The translations under genes and the position numbers were made by a program. Positions 49,196 through 63,694 of a stretch of 64,000 nt of DNA are shown here, piece by piece. This stretch comes from Utricularia gibba. Its lineage: Eukaryota > Streptophyta > Magnoliopsida > Lamiales > Lentibulariaceae. Below the pieces are notes generated by a model, which saw only the letters and a program-made list of their open reading frames with translations, had not been told where the DNA came from and did not search any database. The stretch spans positions 2,379,001-2,443,000 of the forward strand of contig NEEC01000016.1 of the NCBI GenBank assembly GCA_002189035.1, in the 5' to 3' direction. Position 1 is the stretch's first letter; each line of letters opens with the position of its first letter.

Positions 49196-49510
49196 TCAGT
49201 CTTCATTGCAATGGAGACTTCTAATGGGTCTAATGCGAACCAATGTGTCTAGGATTAAGTGTGCTTGGTTTCTTAATTCGAGATACTCCTTACATAGGAG
49301 TCACTTTCATGTATGCAAAGTCACCCACTTTGAATTAAAAGGGTCTTCTGCGTACACTTGCTCAGCTTCACATTCTGTCTTGGGCTATTTTGAATTGCCT
49401 CTACACCAATCCTCACAAGTTCTAAGTTGGTCACTTGTTTTTCACCAATTCCATCCCAATATGACGGTGATATGCACCTTGTTCCAATACAACACCTCAT
49501 AAGGTGCCAT
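49196..49510 (-). pseudogene. Integrase C-terminal relic of a Ty3/gypsy chromovirus-type element
   Basis: On the minus strand, one frame reads VRRRPF, a stop, FKVGDFAYMKVTPM, a stop, GVSRIKKPSTLNPRHIG. This is the integrase C-terminal pattern of a V-GD-V hydrophobic strand, K-SPM-GV-RF and KL-PRYIGP. At least four stops interrupt it. Confidence 0.75.
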
Positions 49511-49514
49511 TTTC

Positions 49515-50400
49515 GAGTAGTATGATAGCTATTATTATACCCGTTTTTATTAAAATACCTGTGTCATAATTTTTTTTATTAAAATACCTATTAATTTTTT
49601 TATCATTATTAAAATACCTATGATTGTTTATAATAATTTTAAAATACTTGTATTTTTTAATTTTTTACATAAATTATTATTATTATTATTATTATTAAAA
49701 TAACTGAAGTTTTTTAATTTGAATTATTTATTAATAAATATAGTTTTATTTCAAATATGAATATATTTAAATGTCATAAATTTATACATTGACTTGCATA
49801 TCATAAGCAATGATTTTATGATTTTTATATCATTGGGTGATTAGATATTCAGAAAAAGAAAATAATGATATATCATTGGATCAATGCTACATCATGCAAA
49901 AGCTTACCCTTGTATGGCTATGTAAAGACTAATGATTGACTCACTTGCATGAATTATATAGTTAATATTCTAGTATTACTATTGGATAACTATTATAATA
50001 TCATATATTGTTTACTAAGTTATACAATCAAACATACTAATGGAGATATTTCGCCTTCCATGATAATACATCTTTTTCTCATAATTAATTCCAATTTTTA
50101 TGCCTCATAATTTTGCAAGTAGATTCAATTGAATTTGACTTGATAACAATGTTCGATTAAACCTTTCTCAAAAAAGGATGCATGAGGCACATTCAAGATT
50201 TCTTAAGATTTTCTTGGGTTTTGTAATGCTGAAAAATACATTGATAAAAAAGATATTATAAAAAGAATAAAAATATATTAAAATATTGATATGCATGTGC
50301 ACTTCAAGTAAAATTTCATCGTTGATTTTTAATTACAAATGCCTACATAAGTATACTGGACTTCTTAAATGATATGCATCACCTTTGCCTCCCCTCATTC
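49515..50400. other. AT-rich intergenic with (TTA)n
   Basis: A trinucleotide ATT tract lies at about 49676-49698. No gene. Confidence 0.6.
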
Positions 50401-50929
50401 CCTCACACTAGAGGTAGGTTCGGTTTTCCGAACCGTACGGTTTCAGTTTGGAATCGAACGGTTCCAGCGAACCGTTGGTTCAAAAACTGCAGTTCACCGT
50501 GGGCAACGATTCCGGTTTCGGTTCAGAATTGTATCCCGAAAGCTTGACCAAATAGAAACAAGAACCGTACGGACAGTTTCGGTTCAAAACCGGAACCGAG
50601 ATTTGCGAACCGAGAACCGATTGATTACTATTTGTAGATGTTTTCCAGTCACCCATACGAATTATTGTGGGTGTTTGGCAATTAAATTCATAATAGTTAT
50701 TAATTTTTTATATTTTGATATTATCAAATAATATATTTAAAAATATAAATTTTTGTATTTAATTAGATAAATTATGTAATATACTATGTTACTTAATAAA
50801 AACCTTAATTTAAATTACTTGATAAAATACCCCAATACAGTATAATTAAATTTAATATAATTTGTGATTTAAATAAATGAAATAAATGATTAAATTATTA
50901 GAATTTTGATGGTAATCCTGCAAGTGCAC

Positions 50930-52110
50930 AGAAACTATCGAAGTAATAAAATAAGATCGTATCCACAGGGAATTGTTATTGGAATTTTCTTTTCAAAACA
51001 AAGAGTTAAAAAGACTAAAAACAAAAGAAAGATTGGGTTTTGAAGACAATGAGAAAAGTGGCTTCGGATCTAAGATCCACCTTACTTGAAACTCGCCCTT
51101 GCGTGTGTGCAAACCTTGAGAACTGACCTGTTTGTGCAAGCTTTGGGAGTGTTATGCTAAAATAGTGTTACTTGGTGACCGGTATAGCACTGTCGCTTGT
51201 TTTGTGGGATTATGGAATCAACCATGCCACCAGAGCCATTTCTCCTCTTATGATAACCCATGTTTTCCCCACACCCAAATCTAACCCCTACACCTCTCAC
51301 CTCGTAGACAGATTAGACAGAATGTGACTTACCAATGATGCCTAATTGAGCCCTTCTCCTTAAGTGCTTGAGGCCAACCTTTGATTCTCCCACACTCCCT
51401 TAGGGCTATATGATACTAAAGATCACGTTGGTAAAGAAAACGTTGTGAAAAACAGAATCAGACCTCAAATTAAATGCTGAAAAACATGGTAAGACAGTCA
51501 CACGCACATAACTTGCGCAAGCAAGGCTTCACAGCAGATCCTCAGCCGCAAGCGCTCACACGCGCATGCTTGACTCTAAACAACAAAAATTGATGAAAAA
51601 TGAAAGTCAAAACATGCTAGACTCGACTCTAAACCCTAATTTGACTCTCCGGTCGTCCACCACTTGACTCCCCCTTAGGTCTTCACGTTTAGATCTCTAT
51701 ATAATGGTGGCGATTTTTCGGGCTTTCTTGATGAGCTCGCATCAAATCTTCTATCCGAATCTTCTAAGATTTGATACAAATCTTCTAGGATGAGATCCAA
51801 TTTCTCCAAGATAAGATGCGAATTTTATCTTATCCGAGAATCTTTGACCGAGTCTTCATTCAAATAGACCAAATCTTTGCCTCCATCAAAGTAGCTCGAA
51901 AATCCCCCAAGTTATTCCAAATTCGTCCTGAAAAATCACAAAACACACTTTACCTCTAAAAAGATCAAAGTGGTATGAAAGATATAAAATTCTTCTAAAA
52001 ACATAAGGAAAGTGGGATAAAAAGAATGCAAAACTCATTTAAGAGAGTTCTAAAAAGCACAAATATAAGTGACACAAAATCACTTATCATTTAACTACTT
52101 CAATTTTGAG
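50930..52110. repeat. Possible non-autonomous retroelement fragment inside the hAT
   Basis: Opens with GCAAGTGCACAGAAACTATC and ATCGTATCCACAGGGAATTG, a motif pair seen in many plant non-coding LTR-type repeats. Non-coding and less AT-rich than its flanks. Exact ends are not defined. Confidence 0.35.
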
Positions 52111-52344
52111 GCACCCACAAGAAATTGTATTATCTAGGCAACCATGCCCAAAATTTGGGAATTGCGTAATTTTGAAAGTATTCTTAATTTTCAGAAATTT
52201 AAAAATTTTATTCGTGCATTAATTGGAATATAAAAAATTGAAATTAAAATTATTTAATATATCCTAAGTACTACAAAAAAAATCACTTGTTAAGTAAGCA
52301 TTGAAATAAAATTTCAATAAATAAAAAATATTCATCTGTCATTT

Positions 52345-52580
52345 AGACCATTTTCAGACACTCACATTGCCTTATATAGGTGTTTGAGAACAATGGGTGA
52401 GACCATTTCTAGGCATCCACATTTGCTCATATGGGTGTCTGGAAAGGAGTGTTTGAGACAGTTTTCCAGACACTCACTCCCCTCATGTGGGTGCCTCGTA
52501 AGGATGTCTACGAGTATGCAACTATATTCTAGGCACCCACATTTGATCATGTGAGTGTTTGGTAAAGATGTATCCAAAGG
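52345..52580. repeat. Tandem ~57-base hairpin units (about four copies)
   Basis: Units of the form TTCTAGGCACCCACATTTG...CATGTGGGTGTCTGGAAAG, each an imperfect palindrome. They resemble the unit design at 36.5 kb and 39.6 kb. A CACTA-like TACTACAAAAAAAATCAC lies just upstream at about 52270. Confidence 0.75.
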
Positions 52581-52797
52581 TTTCGGTAAGTGTCTGGAGA
52601 CATGTTTTTTGAATCATATAATTGTAATTAAATACATGAATACAACATTTTATTATAAAGTAATAATACTTCATGGAGCACACAATGTTTCCAAATTAGG
52701 AATCTTGAATTTCATCTTCACTCGAACTCGAGGACAATGCTTGATTTCTTTTCATTGTCTCCAGCCAATCCTTTAGAAAAATGCATGCCTCCAGGAT

Positions 52798-54572
52798 CTA
52801 TACATTCAATTTGGAGCGCTTGTGATTAAGAACTCGTCCCCTTGCACTAAAGACACTTTCAGATGCCACTGTAAATGTTGAAGGTATTAGAAGATCTTTG
52901 GCCATTCTAACCAAAATAGGGTAAGTAGTAGAATTTGTTTTCCACCAACCCAATATATCAAAGTTGTCATCATCAACACCCTCAACAATAAGAGTATTAT
53001 TGTAAAGTGTAATTTGAAGACAAGAATTTAATGAAGATGATAAAGAGAATGACACAAATGAGTTATTTTTTCTGTGAATAATGTACATCAGATTGCGACT
53101 GCCAAACATTGAATTATTACATGTTTTAGGAATAGGAACATTAAGATTACTATATTTAGAAGCATAAAGGAAATATATGCCATGTAGAACATTGTTAGCA
53201 TCAACATTTATTTTTTTTACAATTTTTAACGGAAAAAGTGACATCATTTACACTAAATGATTGAAATATATTCAAGTAATGTTTTCATACCTCTAAACTT
53301 AACTCGGGGATCCAAAATAGGTGTAATAAGAAATAAATGTGAGATTTAATCAAAATATTTTAAAAACTTATTTTTCATATTTTGCACTACATCTCCCAAA
53401 AAATCACAATCACTTTAATGATCATAAAAAGTAAACAAAATTTTATGAATATATGAAAGCACAAGTTGAAAAGTTGGATAATTGATGGGGTCTAAATTGG
53501 ATTAGATTAATCGGTCTCTAAAAAGTAGCCAAAAGGTGTTCTGACACCCTGGTGTAGGCCGACAGATTGGTAATTGTCAAGGTTTGTCAACGACATCCGT
53601 TTTGCACAGTCTGAAAAGTAGCCGAATTACGGCAATATTAGAGCATCCAGCGATTATTCGGGGGCTGAACCGCAGTATGTACAACAGTTGCAGAAAGCAG
53701 CCGATACTTGCAAAATCCTGAATTCGGTCAGGTTCATCTCACCTATAAATGCGAGACAGTGGAGAGGGTTGGACTCTAAGCCCTCCTATGTGTATTTTTC
53801 TCCCCATCTCCACCTAGTGAAGATTTTTCTCTGACGAGCTCCGACAGCTCCGTGGTTTTTTCGTTCTCCGACAGTTTCCACGTTAAAATCCCAATCTTCT
53901 TTCATTTCCAGTTAACAGAATCGCACCAGATAGAACACCAAAGCCTTAATCAGATACGACACGCTCACCCCCCCCCCCCCGCAAATCAGCTTTCACTCTA
54001 ACATCGATTTACAACCACGACAATAATAAATACCACTCAAAATCTTAGTATAAGAATAAAATGTTTCTAATAAATTTATTAAATCTCTTATTTTTTCAAA
54101 AATGGAATTGAGTCAATAAATTGTAACCTGTAAAAGATTCACAAAATTCAATAAGAACATTTTTATAAGGAATCAAAAATTGTAACATGTTATATGTAAA
54201 ATTCTATCTAGTTGGATAATCATTTTTAAATTTACGATAATAAATATTATTTTCTTGACAAATCATTTTAAAATAAAATGTTCTATTATGTATAGTTCTA
54301 ATTATACTAACTAAATCATGAATAGGAATTAAAAAAATTTCACATTCTTTTAAAACATTTTGAATACACAAATTTAAGATATGACAATTGAAATTTCTGT
54401 GGAAAAAAATGCTATTTAACATAAGATTTATGATACTTTTCAAAATGTCAATAACATTTGTATTTGTAGACGTATTATCTAAATAAATAGAAAAAATTCT
54501 ATCAAATATTTCATAAAATGGTGTGACATTTTCAATGATTTTAATAATAAAAAAACTATTCAAATATTTCAT
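52798..54572 (-). pseudogene. hAT transposase, interrupted by a solo LTR
   Basis: Read on the minus strand. The upstream frame 54204-54572 carries NCHILNLCIQNVLKE of the RNase-H-like core. The downstream frame 52798-53247 carries the hATC dimerisation domain: FDILGWWKTNSTTYPILVRM, LLIPSTFTVASESVFSARGR. Between them, at 53483-54022, sits the solo LTR. The coding pattern LSGIYY on one side and PTFQLVLSYI on the other shows the hAT frame once ran through the insertion point. Other stops and shifts remain, so it is inactive. An LDPR-VK motif is readable near 53300. Confidence 0.85.
53483..54022 (+). repeat. Solo LTR of a TAT-like retrotransposon, with 5-bp target duplication
   Basis: 540 bases beginning TGATGGGG and ending ACGACA, flanked by ATAAT at 53478-53482 and again at 54023-54027. 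It aligns by eye with the minus-strand LTRs of the element at 26888-34455: CTGAAAAGTAGCCGAATTAC, CCTATAAATGC (TATA) and GAGCTCCGACAGCTCCGTGG blocks. Contains a run of 14 C at about 53969-53982. No internal domain, so it arose by LTR-LTR recombination. Confidence 0.92.
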
Positions 54573-54939
54573 AAAATGCTGAAACGGAACTGTATGGATA
54601 TTACAGAACCGTAACTAGTTTCGAATTCAAGTGGTTCCGGTTTGAACCGAACCCAACTCTACCTTACACAATCCTTTTTATTTAAATGCATCTCGATAAC
54701 CAGAGTTGAATAACGTGGTCACTCGTTTCTATCTTCTTCTTTAGTCTCGCGCTGCGGCCCATGGAAGGCGTTAAGTCACAAAAGAGGATCCCCACGAGGA
54801 ATCCACACACTAACCAGAGTTGAGAAAAAAAACAGACGACAACAAGTCTGGAAAATGTTAGGCCAGTCTCGAAAACTAACAACCACCACATCCCAGGAGA
54901 GAAGATAGACACCTCTTGGGGTTCACAGTAGCAGCATCA

Positions 54940-55722
54940 TTACTCCACCTTGACGTGGTAAACATCGTTCCTCTCTTCCTCCTTGATCTTGGGCACAAAT
55001 ACCTTCAGAATCCCATTCTTCATCTCAGCTTTGATCTCACTACTCTTGTAAAGCTTTTCTGGGAGATCGATTCTACTCGAGTATCGCCGCCCACCATCAT
55101 CATCCACGAATTCCTTCTTCCCTTCGCCTCGGATTATCAGGGTGTTCTGTTCCACAGAAACCTTCACATCGTCCTTACCTAGGCCAGGCATATCCAATCG
55201 CAGGTGGAGACCATCGTCAGTCTCTCTGGCGTCCCAATTCCTGCGGATGCTGGATGAGACGGGAGACTCCGTAAACTGGTCCATCATGTTCAGAAGTTGG
55301 CTCAAGCTGCTCCTGGTGGATAACGGTCCGAACATATCTGCAGATAAGCTTCACAGATCAGAATCAGACCCATTACTGAAAATAAAGGGACGTCAGAGAG
55401 ACCTCCGAAGCCAATATCAACCGAAGATCCAATAAACAGAGAGCACAAGCGCCAAGAACAGGCATATGCACCAAACAGAAGCTCCAGAGTCTCAATCGAA
55501 AAATCCAGGAGCGACGAAACAATTACCTACGAAAGGAGAGAAGACACGACGATCAACGCGGTGATCAACGTCAACATCGCGGTCATCACCATCGTATTCA
55601 CGAACAGCGTTTGTGTTGAACCAGCGACCGGATGCCGGATGGGCAACCGCGACAATGGGGCGGAGAGACCTGCCAAGCAGGCTGGGAGTGACAAGCTTCT
55701 TCAAAATGAGAGATGATGCCAT
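54940..55722 (-). CDS. Small heat shock protein, mitochondrial
   Basis: ATP-independent chaperone that binds unfolding proteins. Exon 1 is 55527-55722 and exon 2 is 54940-55337, 197 residues in all. The N-terminus (MASSLILKKLVTPSLLGRSL...) is rich in Arg, Ser and Leu without acids, like a mitochondrial presequence. The alpha-crystallin domain covers about residues 90-190, with NWDARETDDGLHLRLDMPGL, VEQNTLIIRGEGKKE and the C-terminal GILKVFVPK. The one-intron layout and this N-terminus match plant mitochondrial HSP23-type proteins. The donor used is the second of two overlapping GTs (GTAG|GTAATT), because only it keeps frame into DMFGPL. Heat control is supported by a perfect heat shock element upstream. 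Confidence 0.93.
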
Positions 55723-55814
55723 CGCCGGTCGGCTGCGCACGAGAACACAATTTGCAGGGGAGACCTTCAGCTATTTCTTGGCAAGGACGAAACGACAAGT
55801 ACCGGGCGTTCAGG

Positions 55815-55821
55815 ATTTATA
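55815..55821 (-). promoter_or_regulatory. TATA box of the small HSP gene
   Basis: TATAAAT on the minus strand, 93 bases upstream of the start codon. Confidence 0.7.
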
Positions 55822-55865
55822 CTTGGAAGCCGCAGTGTGTAGAAGCTACCAGAGCCGAGAGATCC

Positions 55866-55875
55866 AGAAGGTTCT
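55866..55875 (-). promoter_or_regulatory. Heat shock element
   Basis: AGAAGGTTCT, a perfect nGAAnnTTCn palindrome, about 45 bases upstream of the TATA box. A further partial element (GGTTCTTCC) lies at about 55890-55899. Confidence 0.8.
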
Positions 55876-56202
55876 ATAAATGGGCCGGGCCTGGAAGAAC
55901 CCACATGAACGCAAGCCCAGACGTTTGTTTCTGAGGCAAACGTGTCCTACGCTTCGGCGTCACATTATCTCAACAGTGCCGCTGCACATATTTAATTCCA
56001 AATCCTTGGATTCCCCGGGGTTTGCCACTTGCCACTGCCGTTCAGGTAAGTGATTCGGCACTCCACACTCTTGATGGTGATGAACGGCCTGTTCCTGGGC
56101 CGACTGCTGTGTTGCTTTTTCACTAGGCTAACGCTTCATTGATTATCCGTGCTGATTGATTTCTTTACTTCGGTGATGTAGGTTCCTCGCTCGTAATTAT
56201 AA

Positions 56203-59037
<2,835 letters not shown>

Positions 59038-59518
59038 AGCGCTAATGAAATCTGTCATAAGCGAAGTCATCCTGTTTTACTTTCACAGTGAAAATAAGAA
59101 AGCGATGTCAATGTCACCCCCTCATGCATTCTTCTACTCTACAAGGGTTTGGATTTTAAAGCAACACCCGACTGGGCGGGCTAACAGCCCATACAGCTAG
59201 GTTTTAAGCAACCCTGATCTAACCATTCGCCTCACAACAATCTCTTAATCGAAGGCGTGAGGAAGTTTGGATTCGCGAAAGTTTGGCGTTCTGCAGCTTT
59301 ACGGGTGCGCGTCGTGACAGAGTGCCGGGTTCAATCTTGAATTCTCTCAACTCATACTCGTAAGGTCCTCTATCTTCACCATTCAAGCCGTAGAATACAA
59401 ACTGTGGGAGTAAACGAGTCGATTTTCGTTGGTGTTTCAGAATACTCATCTTTTCCTTTTTGTTTTTTCGTCAGAAACCGAGTAAAATCTCCGCTTTTCA
59501 CGAAATTGTTTGGGAGAT

Positions 59519-60335
59519 ATGAAAGCAGGGAGAAAGAATCTCAAGAGGGCTATGGAGGAAAAAATTGTCTCTCTTGAACAAGGACAAAGCATTATGCAGG
59601 TTGTGGAGCTGAGGGGCTCCAATCTTATTGAGGTTTTGACTTCTTCCATCGTCTTCCTCCCATGAAGTGAGCACTCACTTTCTTTCACTTGTTCATTCGA
59701 CTAACTTTATCGGGTTGGTTATCTTTCATAAGGTAATGGATGCCAAAGGAGTAAAATTGCTGGCGTTATTTCCTGCAAAGTTCCAGAAGAGCATGTGGAT
59801 GAAACGAGGTAGATATCTAGATTTATCTCATTATTAAACTGATTTCGAGTTTCCTGTCCCTGAAGCGTATATGTGCCCATGCCTCCAAGAATTCTTTTTC
59901 TTTTTATGGTTTTGGGATTGGTAATCAATTTTCACTGTGGATAGGCAACTTTGTGGTGATAGATGAGAGTGGAAGAGAAGATGCTGTGGAGTCTGGTAGA
60001 AAAGTGGTTGGCATGGTTACTCAAGTACTTCACCATGAGCAAGTTCGTGCGCTTAAAAAATCCTTGAATTGGTACGCCCCCTTTTCTTATTCACGGCGTG
60101 CGCTCCAAGGACCGTGCATTGTTCTATAAGCTCCTGTTGATGCAATTGCAGGCCAGAAGTTTTCAAGTCCACAAAAGCAGAATCTGCGGGTCGAGATAGA
60201 CAATCCTGTTCTCCTCAAAAGGAGTCAGCATCCAGCGATGACGAGGGGCTTCCGCCTTTAGAACCAAATGAAAATAGAAGGAATCCATTGTTTTCTCACA
60301 CTGATATGGCAGCAGATTCGGACTCAGATTCATAG
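59519..60335 (+). CDS. EIF1AD-like RNA-binding protein (eIF1A S1-like domain)
   Basis: Homologue of the probable RNA-binding protein EIF1AD, a small nuclear S1/OB-fold protein related to translation factor eIF1A. Four exons: 59519-59632, 59733-59808, 59945-60071 and 60152-60335, giving 166 residues. Seen: MKAGRKNLKRAMEE at the basic N-terminus, SIMQVVELRGSNLIEVMDAK and LLALFPAKFQKSMWMKRG of the OB fold, NFVVIDESGREDA, then QVRALKKSLNWPEVF. The tail is acidic and Ser/Asp-rich, ending in SDSDS, as in the family. All phases fit. It follows the xylulokinase by about 480 bases and has its own start. Confidence 0.9.
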
Positions 60336-61258
60336 TTGCCTGGAGGCACTGCTGTGCTTTTCATTTGTGGTGTTCCGCACACTCTTCTGTATGGTCTGTC
60401 AACATTTTATCATGGTGCCATAACTACTTTTTGGAGCATGCAATGCAGTGTTCACAGTGCTGGTTTTCGTGATCCGGGTTCACATATTTCAAGTTTTACT
60501 TGGGGGATACTATGCATCATTTGTTCTTTCAGGAGGCCCTCCTCCACATCCTAATCTTACAAAGCTGTGATTCTTCAACAGGAGTACATCCCTTCAGTCA
60601 TTTGACGGCACAGCAACTTCGTGTGGAACATGTTGGCATTCCCATACATCCCATGGATCTTCGTCTTGGTCTTCATTCCTGAGTGGTCGTTCTGCATTCT
60701 GCAACCGCAAGTTTTTTTCTCTCTCCCTAACATAAATGGGGTTTCTTTATTGTTTTTCTGTTCTTTTCTTCTGGAGGAAGTTCTAGTGATCCCTATTAAT
60801 TAATTCTTCACAAACGCCACTGTTTCTTGTTGTCGCTTGGTATCCAAAGTGAACAACCCCTCTCCTGTTGAGGATTTCTCCCTGCTCTTCCTGATCTACG
60901 TTTCATTGGGGAGTTGAATTCTACTGGTGTCGTGTTGGATGTGCCATGGAAGCGTGTTTCGCATTCTTCGTTGCTGAATATATACATATATTTGTTTAGA
61001 CACCTCATTTGACTTCTCGTTTGAATGCTTCGTATTCGTCTCTCCCGTTTATTTTTTTAATTTTTTTCTCCTTCTTAACTGAACCAAACCCATCCCCGGA
61101 GACTATGCGAAAGCTCCTTTTTGGATCGGAAAAACTCGATCTGCAGGAACAATTTGGAGGTTTAAAGATCTCGATAACCTAGGGATTTTTTTCTGGGAGC
61201 AGTGAGGGCTCCTTTCTTGCTTCATATTGGATTTGTTTGTTGTTAGGGGGGATTTCAC
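60336..61258. other. 3' UTR of the EIF1AD-like gene and promoter of the RING gene
   Basis: No coding sequence recognised. 61040-61258 is T-rich, then GA-rich, as in plant leaders. Confidence 0.5.
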
Positions 61259-63461
61259 ATGGAGAGCTCCAGCTCTGCTGCCGCGGATATGACATCGTCT
61301 TCTCCTCCGCCAGCTAGCAGTAGGGGAGCAAGTTCAAGAATCCCCCAGCTGTTCTCCCTCCGTTTCTTGCACTCTCCTGTTTCATCTCTGCTCGAATACT
61401 CAGGTCTCTTGAGGGAGCGATCCGATTACCCTTTCTCGGAGGTTCATCCTCGCGCACGGGAGAGTGTGCACCCCTCCAGTGATGGGAGGCTCCGGAGAAG
61501 CCCAAGCTCGTTCGATGGTGTTGATGGGAGTGGTAACGCCGATAGCGAGGTTGGGAGTGGCAATAGCAACGGTGAGGTGTCGATTCGCATTATTGGGGAG
61601 CAGGATAGCATTAGGGTTTCGAATAATGTGGAGAGTGATGCGAATGTCAGCGGATTGGGAGTGGATGAGTCACTGGTAGGGGTTGGTGATGTGAATGGGA
61701 GCCTGAGCGCAACTGCAGGCGCCAGCAACAGGGAAGCGACTCCTCAACAGAGATACGATATTCAACAGGTGGCTCGCTGGATCGAGCAGATACTTCCATT
61801 TTCTTTGCTTCTTATGGTGGTTTTCGTCCGGCAGCATTTGCAAGGTGAACTCTTTCGGATTTTCTCTCGCTTGTCAATCCTTATCTCGTCTCTATGAGTA
61901 ACTCTTAGTACTTTCTTCTCTGTTTTTGAAGCCGGATGAAAAATGGACACCTTTTATGCAGTTTTTCCTGAAAATCTACGAATATATTTGAGTAGCGTGA
62001 ACTCTTTCTGGGAATCATGATTAAGAGTAACTTGTAGTGTTCTTTAGTTTGTTTTGGATGGGGTGTTATACTGGTTCTGTTTGTTGGTCAGCAGGATTCG
62101 TTTATGCCATCTACATTACTGCCATCTTGTTCAAGTCTAATGACATCCTCCGCAAACAAGCAGCTCTAAAGGTAAATGTTCTTGCCTCTTTCATTTTCCA
62201 TTGTGCGATATAGCAGGATATCCCGATTATGAGAAGCTGGTTTTGCAGGGCGAAAGAAAGATATCAGTGCTTGTTAGTTATTCCGTGCTGTTTATCCTCC
62301 ATATTGTCGCTGTGTACTGGTGGCACTGGGGTGATGGACTTTTTTACACTTTAGTCATGATTCCTCCAAAGGCAATCCCGCCCTTCTGGCATGCTATATT
62401 TATTATCCTTGTCAATGGTATGAAATGAACACTGACTGGTGTTTTGCGATATCCATGTTCGGCTGCATTTTTTTTTTTTCTTTGCGTTATTTCCTCATGC
62501 CACCTTGTGTCCATTAACACACCCCATTTCTGGTTGATCATTGTTTGTTTTTCATTTCAGATACAATGGTGCGGCAGGCGGCTATGGTCCTGAAGTTGGT
62601 AATCTTGATGTATTACAGGAATGGTCGGGGGCACAGCTTCCGCAAGCAGGTAATCAATCACCTGCTCTTGGTGTCTGCAGCAGTCGAATTATATTTCTTG
62701 GAATGCAATCAAATGCTGTTTTTTCAGGGTCAAATGTTAACACTGGTGGAGTACGCCCTAATGTTGTACCGTGCATTGCTTCCTACACCTATTTGGTATA
62801 GATTTTTCTTGAACAAGGAGTACGGGAATCTCTTTTCCTCACTCATAACAGGCCTCTATCTGACCTTCAAACTTACATCCGTTGTTGAGAAGGTATTCCA
62901 TGCCACTCCTCCCCATCCTCTGCATGGGATTCACCAACACAAATCTCTTTTTTTTTTTTTCCTCTTTTGTAGGTACGGTCATTCTTCATTTCATTGAAGG
63001 CATTATCGAGAAAAGAAATTCACTATGGCTCTTATGCAACATTGGAACAGGTAATGATCCCCAGTTGTTGATGTGTTTTTTCATCTAGTTCAATTACCGC
63101 GCTCTTGTCGTGGTGCGTAGAATGAGACAAGCCAACTGTCTTTTGAGCAGGTGAATGCTGCTGGGGATATGTGCGCTATATGCCAGGAGAAAATGCATTC
63201 CCCGATACTCTTGCGCTGCAAACACATATTCTGTGAAGACTGTGTCTCAGAATGGTGAGTGAGTCTCCTCAGTCTCACCCCCAGCTTGTCGTGGTGGTGC
63301 CATCCTTATTTCCTTGATCATAAATAAACCAGAATGTTGTTTGGTTTTTCGTCAGGTTCGAACGTGAACGGACCTGCCCCTTGTGCAGAGCTCTTGTTCG
63401 GCCAGCTGACATTCGATCGTATGGTGATGGATCAACAACTCTCTTTTTCCAGTTCTTTTAG
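61259..63461 (+). CDS. RNFT1-like membrane RING-type E3 ubiquitin ligase
   Basis: Eight exons: 61259-61844, 62095-62171, 62249-62417, 62561-62649, 62728-62892, 62973-63050, 63151-63254 and 63356-63461, 457 residues, all phases consistent. The first 170 residues are Ser/Gly-rich and disordered. Several hydrophobic segments follow ([70 protein letters not shown]). The C-terminal RING-HC domain shows [24 protein letters not shown] and CPLCRALV. The order matches RNFT1/RNFT2, ER-membrane ligases linked to protein quality control in animals; the role in plants is inferred. The stop follows an FFQFF tail. Confidence 0.92.
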
Positions 63462-63694
63462 TAACCCCTCGAAACTGGAAAGCAGAAAAAAAAGAACACT
63501 AATACGCCAAACGAAAAAGTGTAACAGGGAAAACCACTTGGTTTTGTCCACAACTATTTTTCTTGTGTTATGTGTACAGGAAGAAGCCATCCTTTTGCCC
63601 TTCGTGAAACGCATGAGCAGTGGCGATCAATTGACTCGACTCGTTGAGCATGAGCAGTGGGCTGCTGACTCTATAATTAAACATGGTTGGAGCA

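Larger units (their letters stand above)
50409..54661 (-). mobile_element. hAT transposon with terminal inverted repeats and 8-bp target duplication, internally nested
   Basis: Left end TAGAGGTAGGTTCGGT and the right end read on the minus strand, TAGAGTTGGGTTCGGT, agree at 14 of 16 positions. The flanking octamers CCTCACAC (50401-50408) and CCTTACAC (54662-54669) differ at one position, as expected of an old 8-bp hAT target duplication. Subterminal sequence is full of ACCGGTTC-like repeats at both ends. Transposase remains lie on the minus strand at 52798-54572. Three other repeats appear to sit inside: a possible LARD-like insert (50930-52110), a hairpin array (52345-52580) and a solo LTR (53483-54022). 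Confidence 0.88.

Noticed and set aside
59219-59449. 76-codon minus-strand frame between xylulokinase and the EIF1AD-like gene
   Set aside because: No recognisable domain, and the position fits 3' UTR or promoter sequence of the flanking plus-strand genes.
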